The notes beneath the pieces were generated by a model, which saw only the letters and a program-made list of their open reading frames with translations, was not told where the DNA came from and did not search any database. Position numbers and translations under genes: made by a program. From Firmicutes bacterium UBA1047 (GTDB taxonomy: Bacteria > Bacillota > Clostridia > Tissierellales > Sedimentibacteraceae): a stretch of DNA of 7,178 bases. This document shows positions 1-6,037 of the stretch, in pieces. The DNA lies in assembly GCA_002316585.1 (NCBI GenBank), contig DCDU01000054.1, positions 1,811 through 8,988 on the forward strand. Direction: 5' to 3'. How positions within the stretch are numbered: position 1 is the first letter of the stretch; each line of letters starts with the position of its first letter.

Positions 1-507
1 GACGGTGTTATTGCTCCCATGATTTTTATACTGCTTGGAGGCGCGCCCCTGGGTTTTTTATACAAGGCAGTGAACACCCTGGATTCAATGGTCGGATATA
101 AAAATGAAAAATATATAAATTTAGGTAAATTCTCTGCAATTGCAGATGATGTATTTAATTTTATACCTTCAAGGCTTGCTGCGCTGCTGATGATTGCAGC
201 ATCATATATTCTTAAAATGGATTACAGGAATGCATATAAAATATACATAAGGGACAGATACAATCATAAAAGCCCAAATTCCGCTCAAACGGAGTCTGCA
301 TGTGCGGGAGCGTTAAATTTAATGTTGGGAGGCAGCAGCTATTACGGCAAAATATTAGTGGAAAAGCCCGCCATAGGAGATAACAGCAGAGAGGCGGAAG
401 CGGAAGATATAAAAAGAGCAAACAAGCTTATGTATATGACCTCAATACTTTGCGTCATACTTGGAACCGCTCTGAAATTTCTGCTTTGGCAGCATGTTTT
501 TCTATGA
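1..507 (+). CDS. cbiB: Adenosylcobinamide-phosphate synthase CbiB, 5'-truncated by window edge
   Basis: This is the C-terminal ~168 residues of the integral membrane enzyme that joins aminopropanol phosphate (the CobD product) to adenosylcobyric acid (the CobQ product), giving adenosylcobinamide phosphate. The frame is open from base 1, and the residues before the first internal ATG (DGVIAP) already fit the family, so the true start lies outside the window. Family signatures seen are NTLDSMVGYKNEKY (about residues 25-38 of the fragment), DDVFNFIPSRL, the RDR..HKSPNSAQTE..CAGALNLMLGG stretch and KPAIGD. Hydrophobic segments at the start, near FIPSRLAALLMIAASYIL and at the C-terminus fit membrane helices. 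The C-terminus is complete, with stop TGA at 505-507. The gene was called CobD in Pseudomonas nomenclature and must not be confused with the decarboxylase that follows. It is followed at once by the strong Shine-Dalgarno AGGAGG (511-516), so it is most likely cotranscribed with the downstream cobalamin genes. Confidence 0.93.
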   Translation, partial: DGVIAPMIFILLGGAPLGFLYKAVNTLDSMVGYKNEKYINLGKFSAIADDVFNFIPSRLAALLMIAASYILKMDYRNAYKIYIRDRYNHKSPNSAQTESACAGALNLMLGGSSYYGKILVEKPAIGDNSREAEAEDIKRANKLMYMTSILCVILGTALKFLLWQHVFL

Positions 508-529
508 TTGAGGAGGAAGGTTGAAAGAA

Positions 530-610
530 ATGAAAAACAAAGAAAGGATAAAAACCGAGCCCATGCATCGATGTTTCATATCGTTTTGTGTAATCGGTGC
601 ATGGGCATAA
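530..610 (+). CDS. Possible 26-codon leader ORF between cbiB and cobD
   Basis: A short open frame, ATG 530 to TAA 608-610, starts MKNKERIKTEP and ends with a hydrophobic, Cys/Trp-containing tail (FCVIGAWA). The strong AGGAGGAAGG at 511-520 lies upstream. The best spacing is to TTG 521, in the same frame, or slightly long to ATG 530. This Shine-Dalgarno is far too distant to serve the cobD ATG at 613. The stop codon ends 2 nt before that ATG, and the frame runs through both arms of the inverted repeat at 559-606. I do not recognise the peptide. It may be a coupling leader rather than a functional protein. The alternative is that the Shine-Dalgarno is a relic or serves an N-terminally extended CobD. 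Existence as a translated frame is inferred only. Confidence 0.3.
   Translation: MKNKERIKTEPMHRCFISFCVIGAWA
559..606 (+). promoter_or_regulatory. 14-bp inverted repeat (RNA hairpin) just upstream of the cobD start
   Basis: The arm GCCCATGCATCGAT (559-572) pairs with ATCGGTGCATGGGC (593-606), all Watson-Crick except one G·U, across a 20-nt loop. The stem would bury the alternative ATG at 601 and end 6 nt before the ATG at 613. No T-run follows, so this is not an ordinary intrinsic terminator. It sits where it could block ribosome access to cobD unless the leader frame at 530-610 is being translated. The repeat is directly visible; the regulatory role is inference. Confidence 0.5.
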
Positions 611-612
611 AT

Positions 613-1680
613 ATGGAAATACACGGAGCAGATATATATACAGCTTCCCTGATATCGGGCTTAAATGAAAATGACATAATCGATTTCTCATCAAATATCA
701 ACCCTTTGGGAATACCAAGGGATGTTGCGTCAGCGGCAGTAAATTCCATTGTGCATGCAGACAGATATCCTGATATAAATTCAAGAAAGCTTATTGATGC
801 CTTGTCCGAATATGAAAATGTACCGAAGGAATTTATATTTGTTTCTAACGGAGCGGCTGAATCAATATACAGAATATCAGCGTTTCTTAAGCCTAAAGAA
901 GGACTTGTTACTGCACCTGCCTTCAGTGATTATGAGAAATCAATGGAAGCAGTTGGGACAAATATAAGCTATTACTGCTTAAAAGAGGATAACAGCTTTA
1001 AAATTGAGGAGGATATTTTAAACAGCATCAATGAAAAAACAGACATTGCTTTCATATGCAATCCCAATAATCCCACAGGACAGTTAACGGAAAAAAGCAT
1101 ACTTGAAAAAATGCTTATAAAATTAAAGGAAAGAAATGCTTTTCTGGCTGTGGACGAATGTTTTTTAGATTTTGCGGAAAACTCCGAAAGCTGCAGCATG
1201 GTGGATTTGCTTGACAAATATGATAATTTGATTGTTATAAAAGCATTCACAAAAATATTTGCAATACCGGGAATACGTCTTGGTTATTGCATGTCATCAA
1301 ATAAGGAATTAATATATAAATTAAAATCAATAGGTGCGCCCTGGAATGTTTCAACCATTGCACAGGCTGCCGGAATTGCCGCCGTAAAAGAGAATGAATA
1401 CATAAAAAGAACTGTAGACTACGTTAAGGAGCAAAGAAATTATCTCTTTGACGAATTGAAGAAATTAGGCATTAAAGCCTTTGAATCACATGCAAACTAT
1501 ATTCTATTCAAAACAGATATTCCCGGCTTTAAGGAGCAAATGCTTAATAGGAAAATTTTAATAAGAAGCTGCTCCAATTATGTTAATTTAAGCGGAGAAT
1601 ACTATAGGATTGCGGTGAAAACAAGTGAAGAAAATAAAATATTCATTGAAAAACTAAAAGAAATAATGGAAAAAAGATGA
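613..1680 (+). CDS. cobD: L-threonine-O-3-phosphate decarboxylase (CobD), PLP-dependent
   Basis: This is a fold-type I PLP enzyme of the histidinol-phosphate aminotransferase-like group. It decarboxylates L-threonine O-3-phosphate to (R)-1-aminopropan-2-ol O-phosphate for the cobalamin nucleotide loop. From ATG 613 it is 355 residues, close to the Salmonella enzyme, and begins MEIHGADIY as the family does. Motifs seen are DFSSNINPLG (24-33), the NPNNPTG loop (150-156), D181 in VDECF (pyridine-nitrogen Asp), the PLP lysine K214 in AFTKIFAIPGIRLGY, and R332 near the C-terminus in a phosphate/carboxylate-binding position. The frame is open back to a TTG at 508, and ATG 601 is also in frame, but the residues before 613 do not resemble CobD and neither ATG has its own Shine-Dalgarno. 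Translation may be coupled to the short frame ending at 610. It lacks the C-terminal cysteine-rich extension found in some relatives; a stand-alone version lies at 4210-4491. Its stop overlaps the next start (ATGA). Confidence 0.9.
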   Translation: MEIHGADIYTASLISGLNENDIIDFSSNINPLGIPRDVASAAVNSIVHADRYPDINSRKLIDALSEYENVPKEFIFVSNGAAESIYRISAFLKPKEGLVTAPAFSDYEKSMEAVGTNISYYCLKEDNSFKIEEDILNSINEKTDIAFICNPNNPTGQLTEKSILEKMLIKLKERNAFLAVDECFLDFAENSESCSMVDLLDKYDNLIVIKAFTKIFAIPGIRLGYCMSSNKELIYKLKSIGAPWNVSTIAQAAGIAAVKENEYIKRTVDYVKEQRNYLFDELKKLGIKAFESHANYILFKTDIPGFKEQMLNRKILIRSCSNYVNLSGEYYRIAVKTSEENKIFIEKLKEIMEKR

Positions 1681-2708
1681 AAACAATACTTGTAATATTA
1701 GACGGTGCAAGCGAGGAAAAAATAGAAGGATTAAATTTTATGACTCCTATTGAATATGCAAGAACACCGACTCTTGATAAGCTGATAAAAACGGGAAAAT
1801 ACAGCAAAAGAATATTTTTTCCCAAAAACAGAATTCCCGACAGCTTATGCTGCATACTCACGATTTTAGGTGTAAATGAAAGCCTTATACCTGAAAACAG
1901 AGCATATTTTGAGGCATTGGCGGCAAATATCGAGATTAAGGACACCGAAGCTGCCCTTCGGTGCAATTTGGTGAGCATTAAGGACGGCAGGCTGGAATCC
2001 TTTAACGGAGAAGGCTTGACAAAGGCCGAAATGAAGGAATTCTCAAATAAAGTCATAACAAAAAATAATCTTAAATTTTACCACATAAGTGATTACAGAA
2101 ATATTTTGCTTATAGATAAAGAAAAGCTCGCAAGCAGACCGTACAATATGCCTCCTCATGAAAATATCGGAAAGTCGGTGGAAGTATTAAGGAGAAATAT
2201 AAATAATAATATTCTACGGGAATTTCTCCATGAAAACCAATTTTCAACAAAAGGAACAGATTATGCGTTTTATCCATGGGGTGTTTCGGAGAGGGCAGAG
2301 CTTAAGTCTTTTTTTGATATCCACAAAAAATCATGCTCCTGTGTCTGCAGCGCCGAAATCATGAAAGGAATTTCAAAGGCAATGAAAATAAGGCTGCCTG
2401 AATTAAAAAATGCAACATCTGACGTGGACACGGATTTAGGAGAAAAAGCAGAGGCCGTATTAAGTGAATTGCATACCCATGATGTTGTTATAGCTCACAT
2501 AAACGGGACAGATGAAGTATCTCACAGAAAAGATACATACGGCAAAATTAAATTCATAGAAAAAATTGACGAAAACTTTTTAAGTGTTATATATAAAAAT
2601 GTCAACAACACAAGGATAATAGTTTTAGCTGACCATCAGACAAGCTCGGTTACGGGAAAACATGAAACAGGTGCTGTTGATGTGGTAGAAGCAATTATAA
2701 AGGAGTAG
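1677..2708 (+). CDS. iPGM/ApgM-like alkaline-phosphatase-superfamily enzyme in the cobalamin operon (candidate threonine kinase or ribazole phosphatase)
   Basis: This 343-residue protein belongs to the cofactor-independent phosphoglycerate mutase family, archaeal (ApgM) branch. It opens with the VILDGAS metal-binding strand (D9). A serine at 56 (PDSLCCILTILG) sits where the catalytic phospho-serine lies. ALRCNLVSIKDGRL (about 93-106) matches the ApgM-type RxN segment. The two-metal set appears intact: D279 and H283 (NGTDEVSH), D319 and H320 (LADHQ), and H329. It is shorter than a typical ~400-residue ApgM, and the Ser motif departs from the usual GSD form, which argues against glycolytic mutase work. 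The start overlaps the cobD stop by ATGA and has no clear Shine-Dalgarno, implying translational coupling; cobQ follows after 3 nt. This family includes proposed homoserine kinases (ThrB2 type), so inferred roles are supplying L-threonine phosphate to CobD or removing phosphate from alpha-ribazole phosphate. The family call is firm; the substrate is not known. Confidence 0.82.
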   Translation: MKTILVILDGASEEKIEGLNFMTPIEYARTPTLDKLIKTGKYSKRIFFPKNRIPDSLCCILTILGVNESLIPENRAYFEALAANIEIKDTEAALRCNLVSIKDGRLESFNGEGLTKAEMKEFSNKVITKNNLKFYHISDYRNILLIDKEKLASRPYNMPPHENIGKSVEVLRRNINNNILREFLHENQFSTKGTDYAFYPWGVSERAELKSFFDIHKKSCSCVCSAEIMKGISKAMKIRLPELKNATSDVDTDLGEKAEAVLSELHTHDVVIAHINGTDEVSHRKDTYGKIKFIEKIDENFLSVIYKNVNNTRIIVLADHQTSSVTGKHETGAVDVVEAIIKE

Positions 2709-2711
2709 TAT

Positions 2712-4217
2712 ATGGCAAAGGTAATAATGATTCAGGGAACCACTTCAAATGCAGGCAAAAGCTTGACGGTTGCAGCACTTTGCAGAATTTTTAAGCAGGA
2801 TGGCTACAAGGCGGCTCCCTTTAAATCGCAAAATATGGCATTAAATTCATTTATAACAAAGGATGGGCTTGAAATGGGCAGAGCTCAGGCAATGCAGGCA
2901 GAAGCTGCGGGAATTGCTCCCGATATAAGAATGAATCCCATTTTATTAAAGCCCACGGGAGATACGGGCTCTCAAATTGTATTAAACGGCAAGGTTTTCA
3001 AGGATATGAGCGCAAGCAGGTATCATAACTATAAAAAAGAAATGATTCCTCATATTTTAAAAGCATACAATTCATTAGCGGATGAATATGATATAATTGT
3101 TATAGAAGGTGCCGGAAGCCCTGCGGAAATAAATTTAAAGGATATGGACATTGTTAATATGGGCATGGCTGAGCTTGTGGATGCACCTGTGGTAATAGTA
3201 GGCGATATTGACAGGGGAGGGGTATTTGCCTCCTTGGCGGGAACAATGCTTTTGCTGGACGAGGAAGAAAAGGCAAGAGTTAAGGGCTTTGTAATAAATA
3301 AGTTCAGAGGGGATGTAAACCTGCTCCTGCCCGGATTAAGAATGCTTGAGGAAATAACGAAGGTTGATGTACTGGGGGTTGTTCCCTACATGAATGTTGA
3401 CATAGATGATGAAGACAGCTTATCGGAGCGGTTGTCAAACAATGCCGCCGATACTGTAGATATTGCGGTAATAAGGCTGCCGAGAATTTCAAATTTTACG
3501 GATTTCAATGTATTTTCAATGATTGAAGGTGTTTCCCTGAGATATGTTTCAAATATAAGAGATTTCGGCAATCCCGACATGGTAATAATTCCGGGAACGA
3601 AAAATACAATTGATGATTTGAAATGGTTAAGACAGACAGGCATTGAAGTTAAAGTCAGAAGGCATGCCGATGAAGGGAAAGCCGTATTTGGAATATGCGG
3701 AGGATATCAGATGCTTGGTGAAACTATCAGCGACCCATGCTATGTTGAAGGCGGCGGAGAAATTGAAGGTCTCAAGCTGTTGAAAATTAATACGGTTTTT
3801 TCTAAGGACAAAACCACCACACAATACAGCGGTGTAATTAATGAATTAAGCGGCTTTTATGAGAAACTGTCGGGAATTTCCGTTGAAGGGTATGAAATAC
3901 ATATGGGACAGTCTCATATAATTGAGGGTTCACCCATGACCGCAGGAAGCAAGACTGAGGGATGCGTAAGCGGCAATGTGGCGGGAAGCTATGTCCACGG
4001 ATTTTTTGACAATTCTGAGGGGGTAAATGCGGTTATAGAAACATTGGCAGAGAGGAAAGGAATTTCATTAGGCGAGCTGACTAATTTTGACATAAAAAAA
4101 TACAAGGAAGACCAATATGATATTTTAGCGGATTGCGTGAGAAAATCATTGGATATGGATAAAATTTACGAAATTGCAGGCTTGAAAAATTGCGCAAAAG
4201 GAGGACGGTATGAATAA
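2712..4217 (+). CDS. cobQ: Adenosylcobyric acid synthase, glutamine-hydrolysing (CobQ/CbiP)
   Basis: This cytoplasmic ATP-dependent amidotransferase uses glutamine to amidate the b, d, e and g carboxylates of adenosylcobyrinic acid a,c-diamide. Its 501 residues match the family length. The N-terminal dethiobiotin-synthetase-like ATPase domain (about 1-230) begins with a P-loop GTTSNAGKS (9-17) and contains [20 protein letters not shown] and [15 protein letters not shown]. The C-terminal class I glutaminase domain (about 250-450) has the nucleophile C329 in [10 protein letters not shown], the GYEIHMGQ strand (393-400) and the triad His H429 in [10 protein letters not shown]. An AAAGGAG Shine-Dalgarno at 2699-2705 lies 6 nt before the ATG. 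The 3' end overlaps the next gene by 8 nt. In the pathway it feeds CbiB, whose other substrate comes from CobD. Nothing is missing from the active sites. It is also called cbiP, depending on the organism. Confidence 0.96.
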   Translation: MAKVIMIQGTTSNAGKSLTVAALCRIFKQDGYKAAPFKSQNMALNSFITKDGLEMGRAQAMQAEAAGIAPDIRMNPILLKPTGDTGSQIVLNGKVFKDMSASRYHNYKKEMIPHILKAYNSLADEYDIIVIEGAGSPAEINLKDMDIVNMGMAELVDAPVVIVGDIDRGGVFASLAGTMLLLDEEEKARVKGFVINKFRGDVNLLLPGLRMLEEITKVDVLGVVPYMNVDIDDEDSLSERLSNNAADTVDIAVIRLPRISNFTDFNVFSMIEGVSLRYVSNIRDFGNPDMVIIPGTKNTIDDLKWLRQTGIEVKVRRHADEGKAVFGICGGYQMLGETISDPCYVEGGGEIEGLKLLKINTVFSKDKTTTQYSGVINELSGFYEKLSGISVEGYEIHMGQSHIIEGSPMTAGSKTEGCVSGNVAGSYVHGFFDNSEGVNAVIETLAERKGISLGELTNFDIKKYKEDQYDILADCVRKSLDMDKIYEIAGLKNCAKGGRYE

Positions 4218-4491
4218 AGAAAAATCAGCACATAATACTACGAATTATAAGTTTTCGCAAAACAGAAGGTGTGAGTACTTTCCATGTCATAAAACCGAAG
4301 ACGAGGATAATTTCAATTGCCTTTTTTGCTATTGCCCCTTGTATGCATTAAAGGGAAACTGCGGAGGAAATTATTTGAAAAAAAACGGGATAAAGGATTG
4401 TACAAATTGCTTGATACCTCATTCTGCGGGAAGCTATGAAAAAATTATGTCTAAAATAAAGGATGTTATAGAATTAGGAAGCGATTTTTAA
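4210..4491 (+). CDS. Small cysteine-rich putative metal-binding protein linked to cobalamin synthesis
   Basis: This 93-residue cytoplasmic protein has eight cysteines, at 21, 26, 37, 40, 42, 51, 64 and 67, in the pattern [26 protein letters not shown] and DCTNCLIPH. It matches, from memory, the small cysteine-rich 'zf-like' family (PF04071), whose members occur alone or fused to the C-terminus of CobD-type decarboxylases in archaea and some Firmicutes. The pattern suggests a Zn or Fe site. It overlaps cobQ by 8 nt and has a strong AGGAGG (4199-4204) 5 nt before its ATG, so it is firmly inside the operon. Because the CobD here has no such domain, it may act with CobD as a separate chain. Other possibilities are a metal- or cobalt-handling role. 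No catalytic motif is visible. The family call is fairly sure; the function is unknown. Confidence 0.8.
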   Translation: MNKEKSAHNTTNYKFSQNRRCEYFPCHKTEDEDNFNCLFCYCPLYALKGNCGGNYLKKNGIKDCTNCLIPHSAGSYEKIMSKIKDVIELGSDF

Positions 4492-4526
4492 ATTAAAAAC
4501 TACCGCACAAAAGGAGAAATTATACA

Positions 4527-5408
4527 ATGGATTACATGATAAGAGCAATGGATAAGAAACAAACCTTCAGACTTTTTATGGTAAGGTCGACAAATACGGT
4601 TGAAGAAGCAAGGCAGTACCACAACACGACTCCCACAGCCTCGGCAGCACTTGGCAGAACTCTAACGGCAGGACTTATGATGGGCTTCATGATGAAAAAT
4701 GAAAGAGACAGATTAACAATCAATATAAACGGGGGAGGACCCATAGGCACAATTTTGGCTGTTTCCGACAACTCGGGGCATGTGAAGGGATATGTGGATA
4801 ATCCCAACGTGGATTTGGAATTAAAGGAAAACGGCAAATTAAATGTAGGAGGCGCCGTCGGTATTCAAGGTAAGCTGACTGTTATGATGGATATAGGAAT
4901 GAAGGAGCCCTATGTGGGAAGCACTGATTTGGCAACGGGAGAAATCGGAGAGGATATTGCTCTGTATTATTATTTGTCCGAGCAGCAGAATACGGCTGTA
5001 GCCTTGGGTGCATTGGTGGATACGGATTACAGCATTAAGTCCGCAGGAGGCTTCATGGTTCAGACACTTCCCTTTATTGAAGATGAAGACCTTGATAAAT
5101 TAGAAAATACTCTCGGCAGTCTTAAATCCATATCGGATTACTTCGATAATGACAGGGATGTTGAGGAAATAGCGAAAGAAATATTTTCCGACTTTGAAAT
5201 TGAAATAACCGATAAAATTCCCGTTGCTTTTAATTGTGACTGCTCGGGGGAAAGAATGGAGCAGGCGCTTATATCCATAGGTAAAAAGGACCTGAAGGAA
5301 ATAATCGAAGAAGACGGAAAAATAGAAACGGTGTGCCACTTCTGCAGTAAGAAATACATGTTTGAAGGGGAAAAACTAAAAAATATTTTAGAATATATTG
5401 AAGAATAA
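4527..5408 (+). CDS. hslO: Redox-regulated molecular chaperone Hsp33 (HslO)
   Basis: Hsp33 is a cytoplasmic holdase chaperone. Oxidation turns it on through disulfide formation and Zn release, and it protects unfolding proteins during oxidative and heat stress. The 293 residues match full length. The N-terminal domain contains ASAALGRTLTAGLMMG, INGGGPIGTILAVSD, GHVKGYVDNP and a YYYLSEQQNTAVALG segment. The C-terminal zinc redox switch is complete: C237-x-C239 (FNCDCSGERM) and C270-x2-C273 (VCHFCSKKY). AAGGAG (4511-4516) lies 10 nt before ATG 4527; ATG 4536 would also be in frame. It begins 35 nt after the small cysteine-rich gene, with no visible terminator or strong promoter between them, so it may be read through from the cobalamin operon. 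It is the first gene in the cluster with no evident cobalamin role. Confidence 0.96.
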   Translation: MDYMIRAMDKKQTFRLFMVRSTNTVEEARQYHNTTPTASAALGRTLTAGLMMGFMMKNERDRLTININGGGPIGTILAVSDNSGHVKGYVDNPNVDLELKENGKLNVGGAVGIQGKLTVMMDIGMKEPYVGSTDLATGEIGEDIALYYYLSEQQNTAVALGALVDTDYSIKSAGGFMVQTLPFIEDEDLDKLENTLGSLKSISDYFDNDRDVEEIAKEIFSDFEIEITDKIPVAFNCDCSGERMEQALISIGKKDLKEIIEEDGKIETVCHFCSKKYMFEGEKLKNILEYIEE

Positions 5409-5450
5409 AGGAACGAAATCAGTACGAGAACGGGTGAACAAATTATAAAG

Positions 5451-5885
5451 ATGAGTGATGATTCAATGAATTTCATATTCGGCAAAATGGAGAAATTGGG
5501 GTTCATAGAAAATATCATCCAGTCATATGACGGAAAAACATCTGAAATAACTTCTTACGGAGCTGAGGTTGGATATTGGGCAAAGGCTATGGAGCATTGG
5601 ATACACAGTATATTGTTTTTTATATTTACTGTTGTAACTTTAAGCTTACTTGGTGCATATGGCGTTAAATCTCTGTATTCGGCTGTTTCTACAATTGTTT
5701 TGTTTGTTATATTTTCTGTTTGCAATGAATACTATCAGTCCTTGTTTATTGACGGCAGGGGTTATGAATTTCAAGATGTTGTATTTTCACTGACCGGTAT
5801 GATTGCAGGATTTGCTGCTTACGGGTTATTTAAATTTTTAGCCGAAGGCAGGAAAAAAAAGAAAAAGAGGGTGAAAGCCGTATAA
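5451..5885 (+). CDS. VanZ-like membrane protein, apparently missing its N-terminal helix
   Basis: From ATG 5451 this encodes 144 residues with hydrophobic helices at about 52-72, 76-92 and 108-130 and a lysine-rich cytoplasmic tail (KKKKKR). The VanZ-family core is recognisable: a His-containing stretch MEHWIH (47-52) where relatives have RKxxHF, then NEYYQSLFIDGRGYEFQDV with E93, Q96, R103 and D109, and the G-x3-G near 116-120. Normal VanZ-like proteins start with one more transmembrane helix followed by an FSSQTGEQS-type loop. Here the codons just before the ATG (5409-5450) are open and read ISTRTGEQIIK, resembling that loop, but they run straight into the hslO stop in the same frame. No clear Shine-Dalgarno precedes ATG 5451. 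The gene therefore looks 5'-truncated and may be decaying, or may be expressed as a shortened protein. VanZ-family functions are poorly defined; VanZ itself is linked to teicoplanin resistance. Confidence 0.7.
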   Translation: MSDDSMNFIFGKMEKLGFIENIIQSYDGKTSEITSYGAEVGYWAKAMEHWIHSILFFIFTVVTLSLLGAYGVKSLYSAVSTIVLFVIFSVCNEYYQSLFIDGRGYEFQDVVFSLTGMIAGFAAYGLFKFLAEGRKKKKKRVKAV

Positions 5886-5898
5886 ATGGATGTTCAAT

Positions 5899-5921
5899 AA
5901 CTTCATCCGCCCGGCGAAGTT
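5899..5921 (+). other. Short inverted repeat after the VanZ-like gene, weak terminator candidate
   Basis: AACTTC (5899-5904) pairs with GAAGTT (5916-5921) across an 11-nt GC-rich loop, 14 nt after the VanZ-like stop. No T-run follows (the next bases are TCGACTAAATTT), so it is a poor intrinsic terminator. It is the only hairpin between the two transcription units that might serve as one. Confidence 0.25.
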
Positions 5922-5944
5922 TCGACTAAATTTGAGATTATTCT

Positions 5945-5956
5945 AACAAATTTGTT
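5945..5956. promoter_or_regulatory. Perfect 12-bp palindrome overlapping the -35 box, possible operator
   Basis: AACAAATTTGTT is an exact 12-bp palindrome whose last two bases are the first two of the -35 hexamer. A second repeat, AAATTTG at 5928-5934 with CAAATTT at 5947-5953, includes its left part and could form a 7-bp stem with a 12-nt loop. The position suits a repressor or activator site for the promoter of the MoeA-like gene. AT-rich palindromes arise by chance, so the operator role is tentative. Confidence 0.35.
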
Positions 5957-5983
5957 GCAATAATAAACTTTGCATGTTAAAAT
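5955..5983 (+). promoter_or_regulatory. Sigma-A-type promoter for the MoeA-like gene
   Basis: The -35 box TTGCAA (5955-5960) is followed by a 17-bp spacer and the -10 box TAAAAT (5978-5983). A TG at 5975-5976, one base before the -10, gives an extended -10. Transcription would start near 5990 and leave a leader of about 48 nt before ATG 6038. I see no room for a Moco riboswitch in that leader. Confidence 0.6.
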
Positions 5984-6037
5984 ATCATCAGATTAGCGTT
6001 ATATTTTATAAAAAGCAACGGTATATCAGGAGGAAAA

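Noticed and set aside
508..612. N-terminal extension of CobD from TTG 508
   Set aside because: The extra 35 residues are basic and unlike any CobD start, the strong Shine-Dalgarno would lie inside the coding region, and the MEIHGADIY start at 613 fits the family. It is kept only as an alternative.
508..612. Cobalamin riboswitch between cbiB and cobD
   Set aside because: The gap is too short and contains no B12-box-like sequence. Any riboswitch would lie upstream of this window.
1643..2056. 137-codon open frame on the minus strand across the cobD/iPGM-like junction
   Set aside because: It is antisense to two conserved genes, with no family match and no ribosome binding site that I could see.
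1677..2708. Ordinary glycolytic phosphoglycerate mutase
   Set aside because: It is shorter than usual ApgM, has an altered Ser motif (PDSLCC where GSD is usual), and is translationally coupled inside a cobalamin operon. A mutase role is possible but less likely.
4485..4499. TTTTTA/TAAAAA hairpin at the end of the cysteine-rich gene as a terminator
   Set aside because: It is a six-pair all-A/T stem with a 3-nt loop and no following T-run; too weak to stop transcription.
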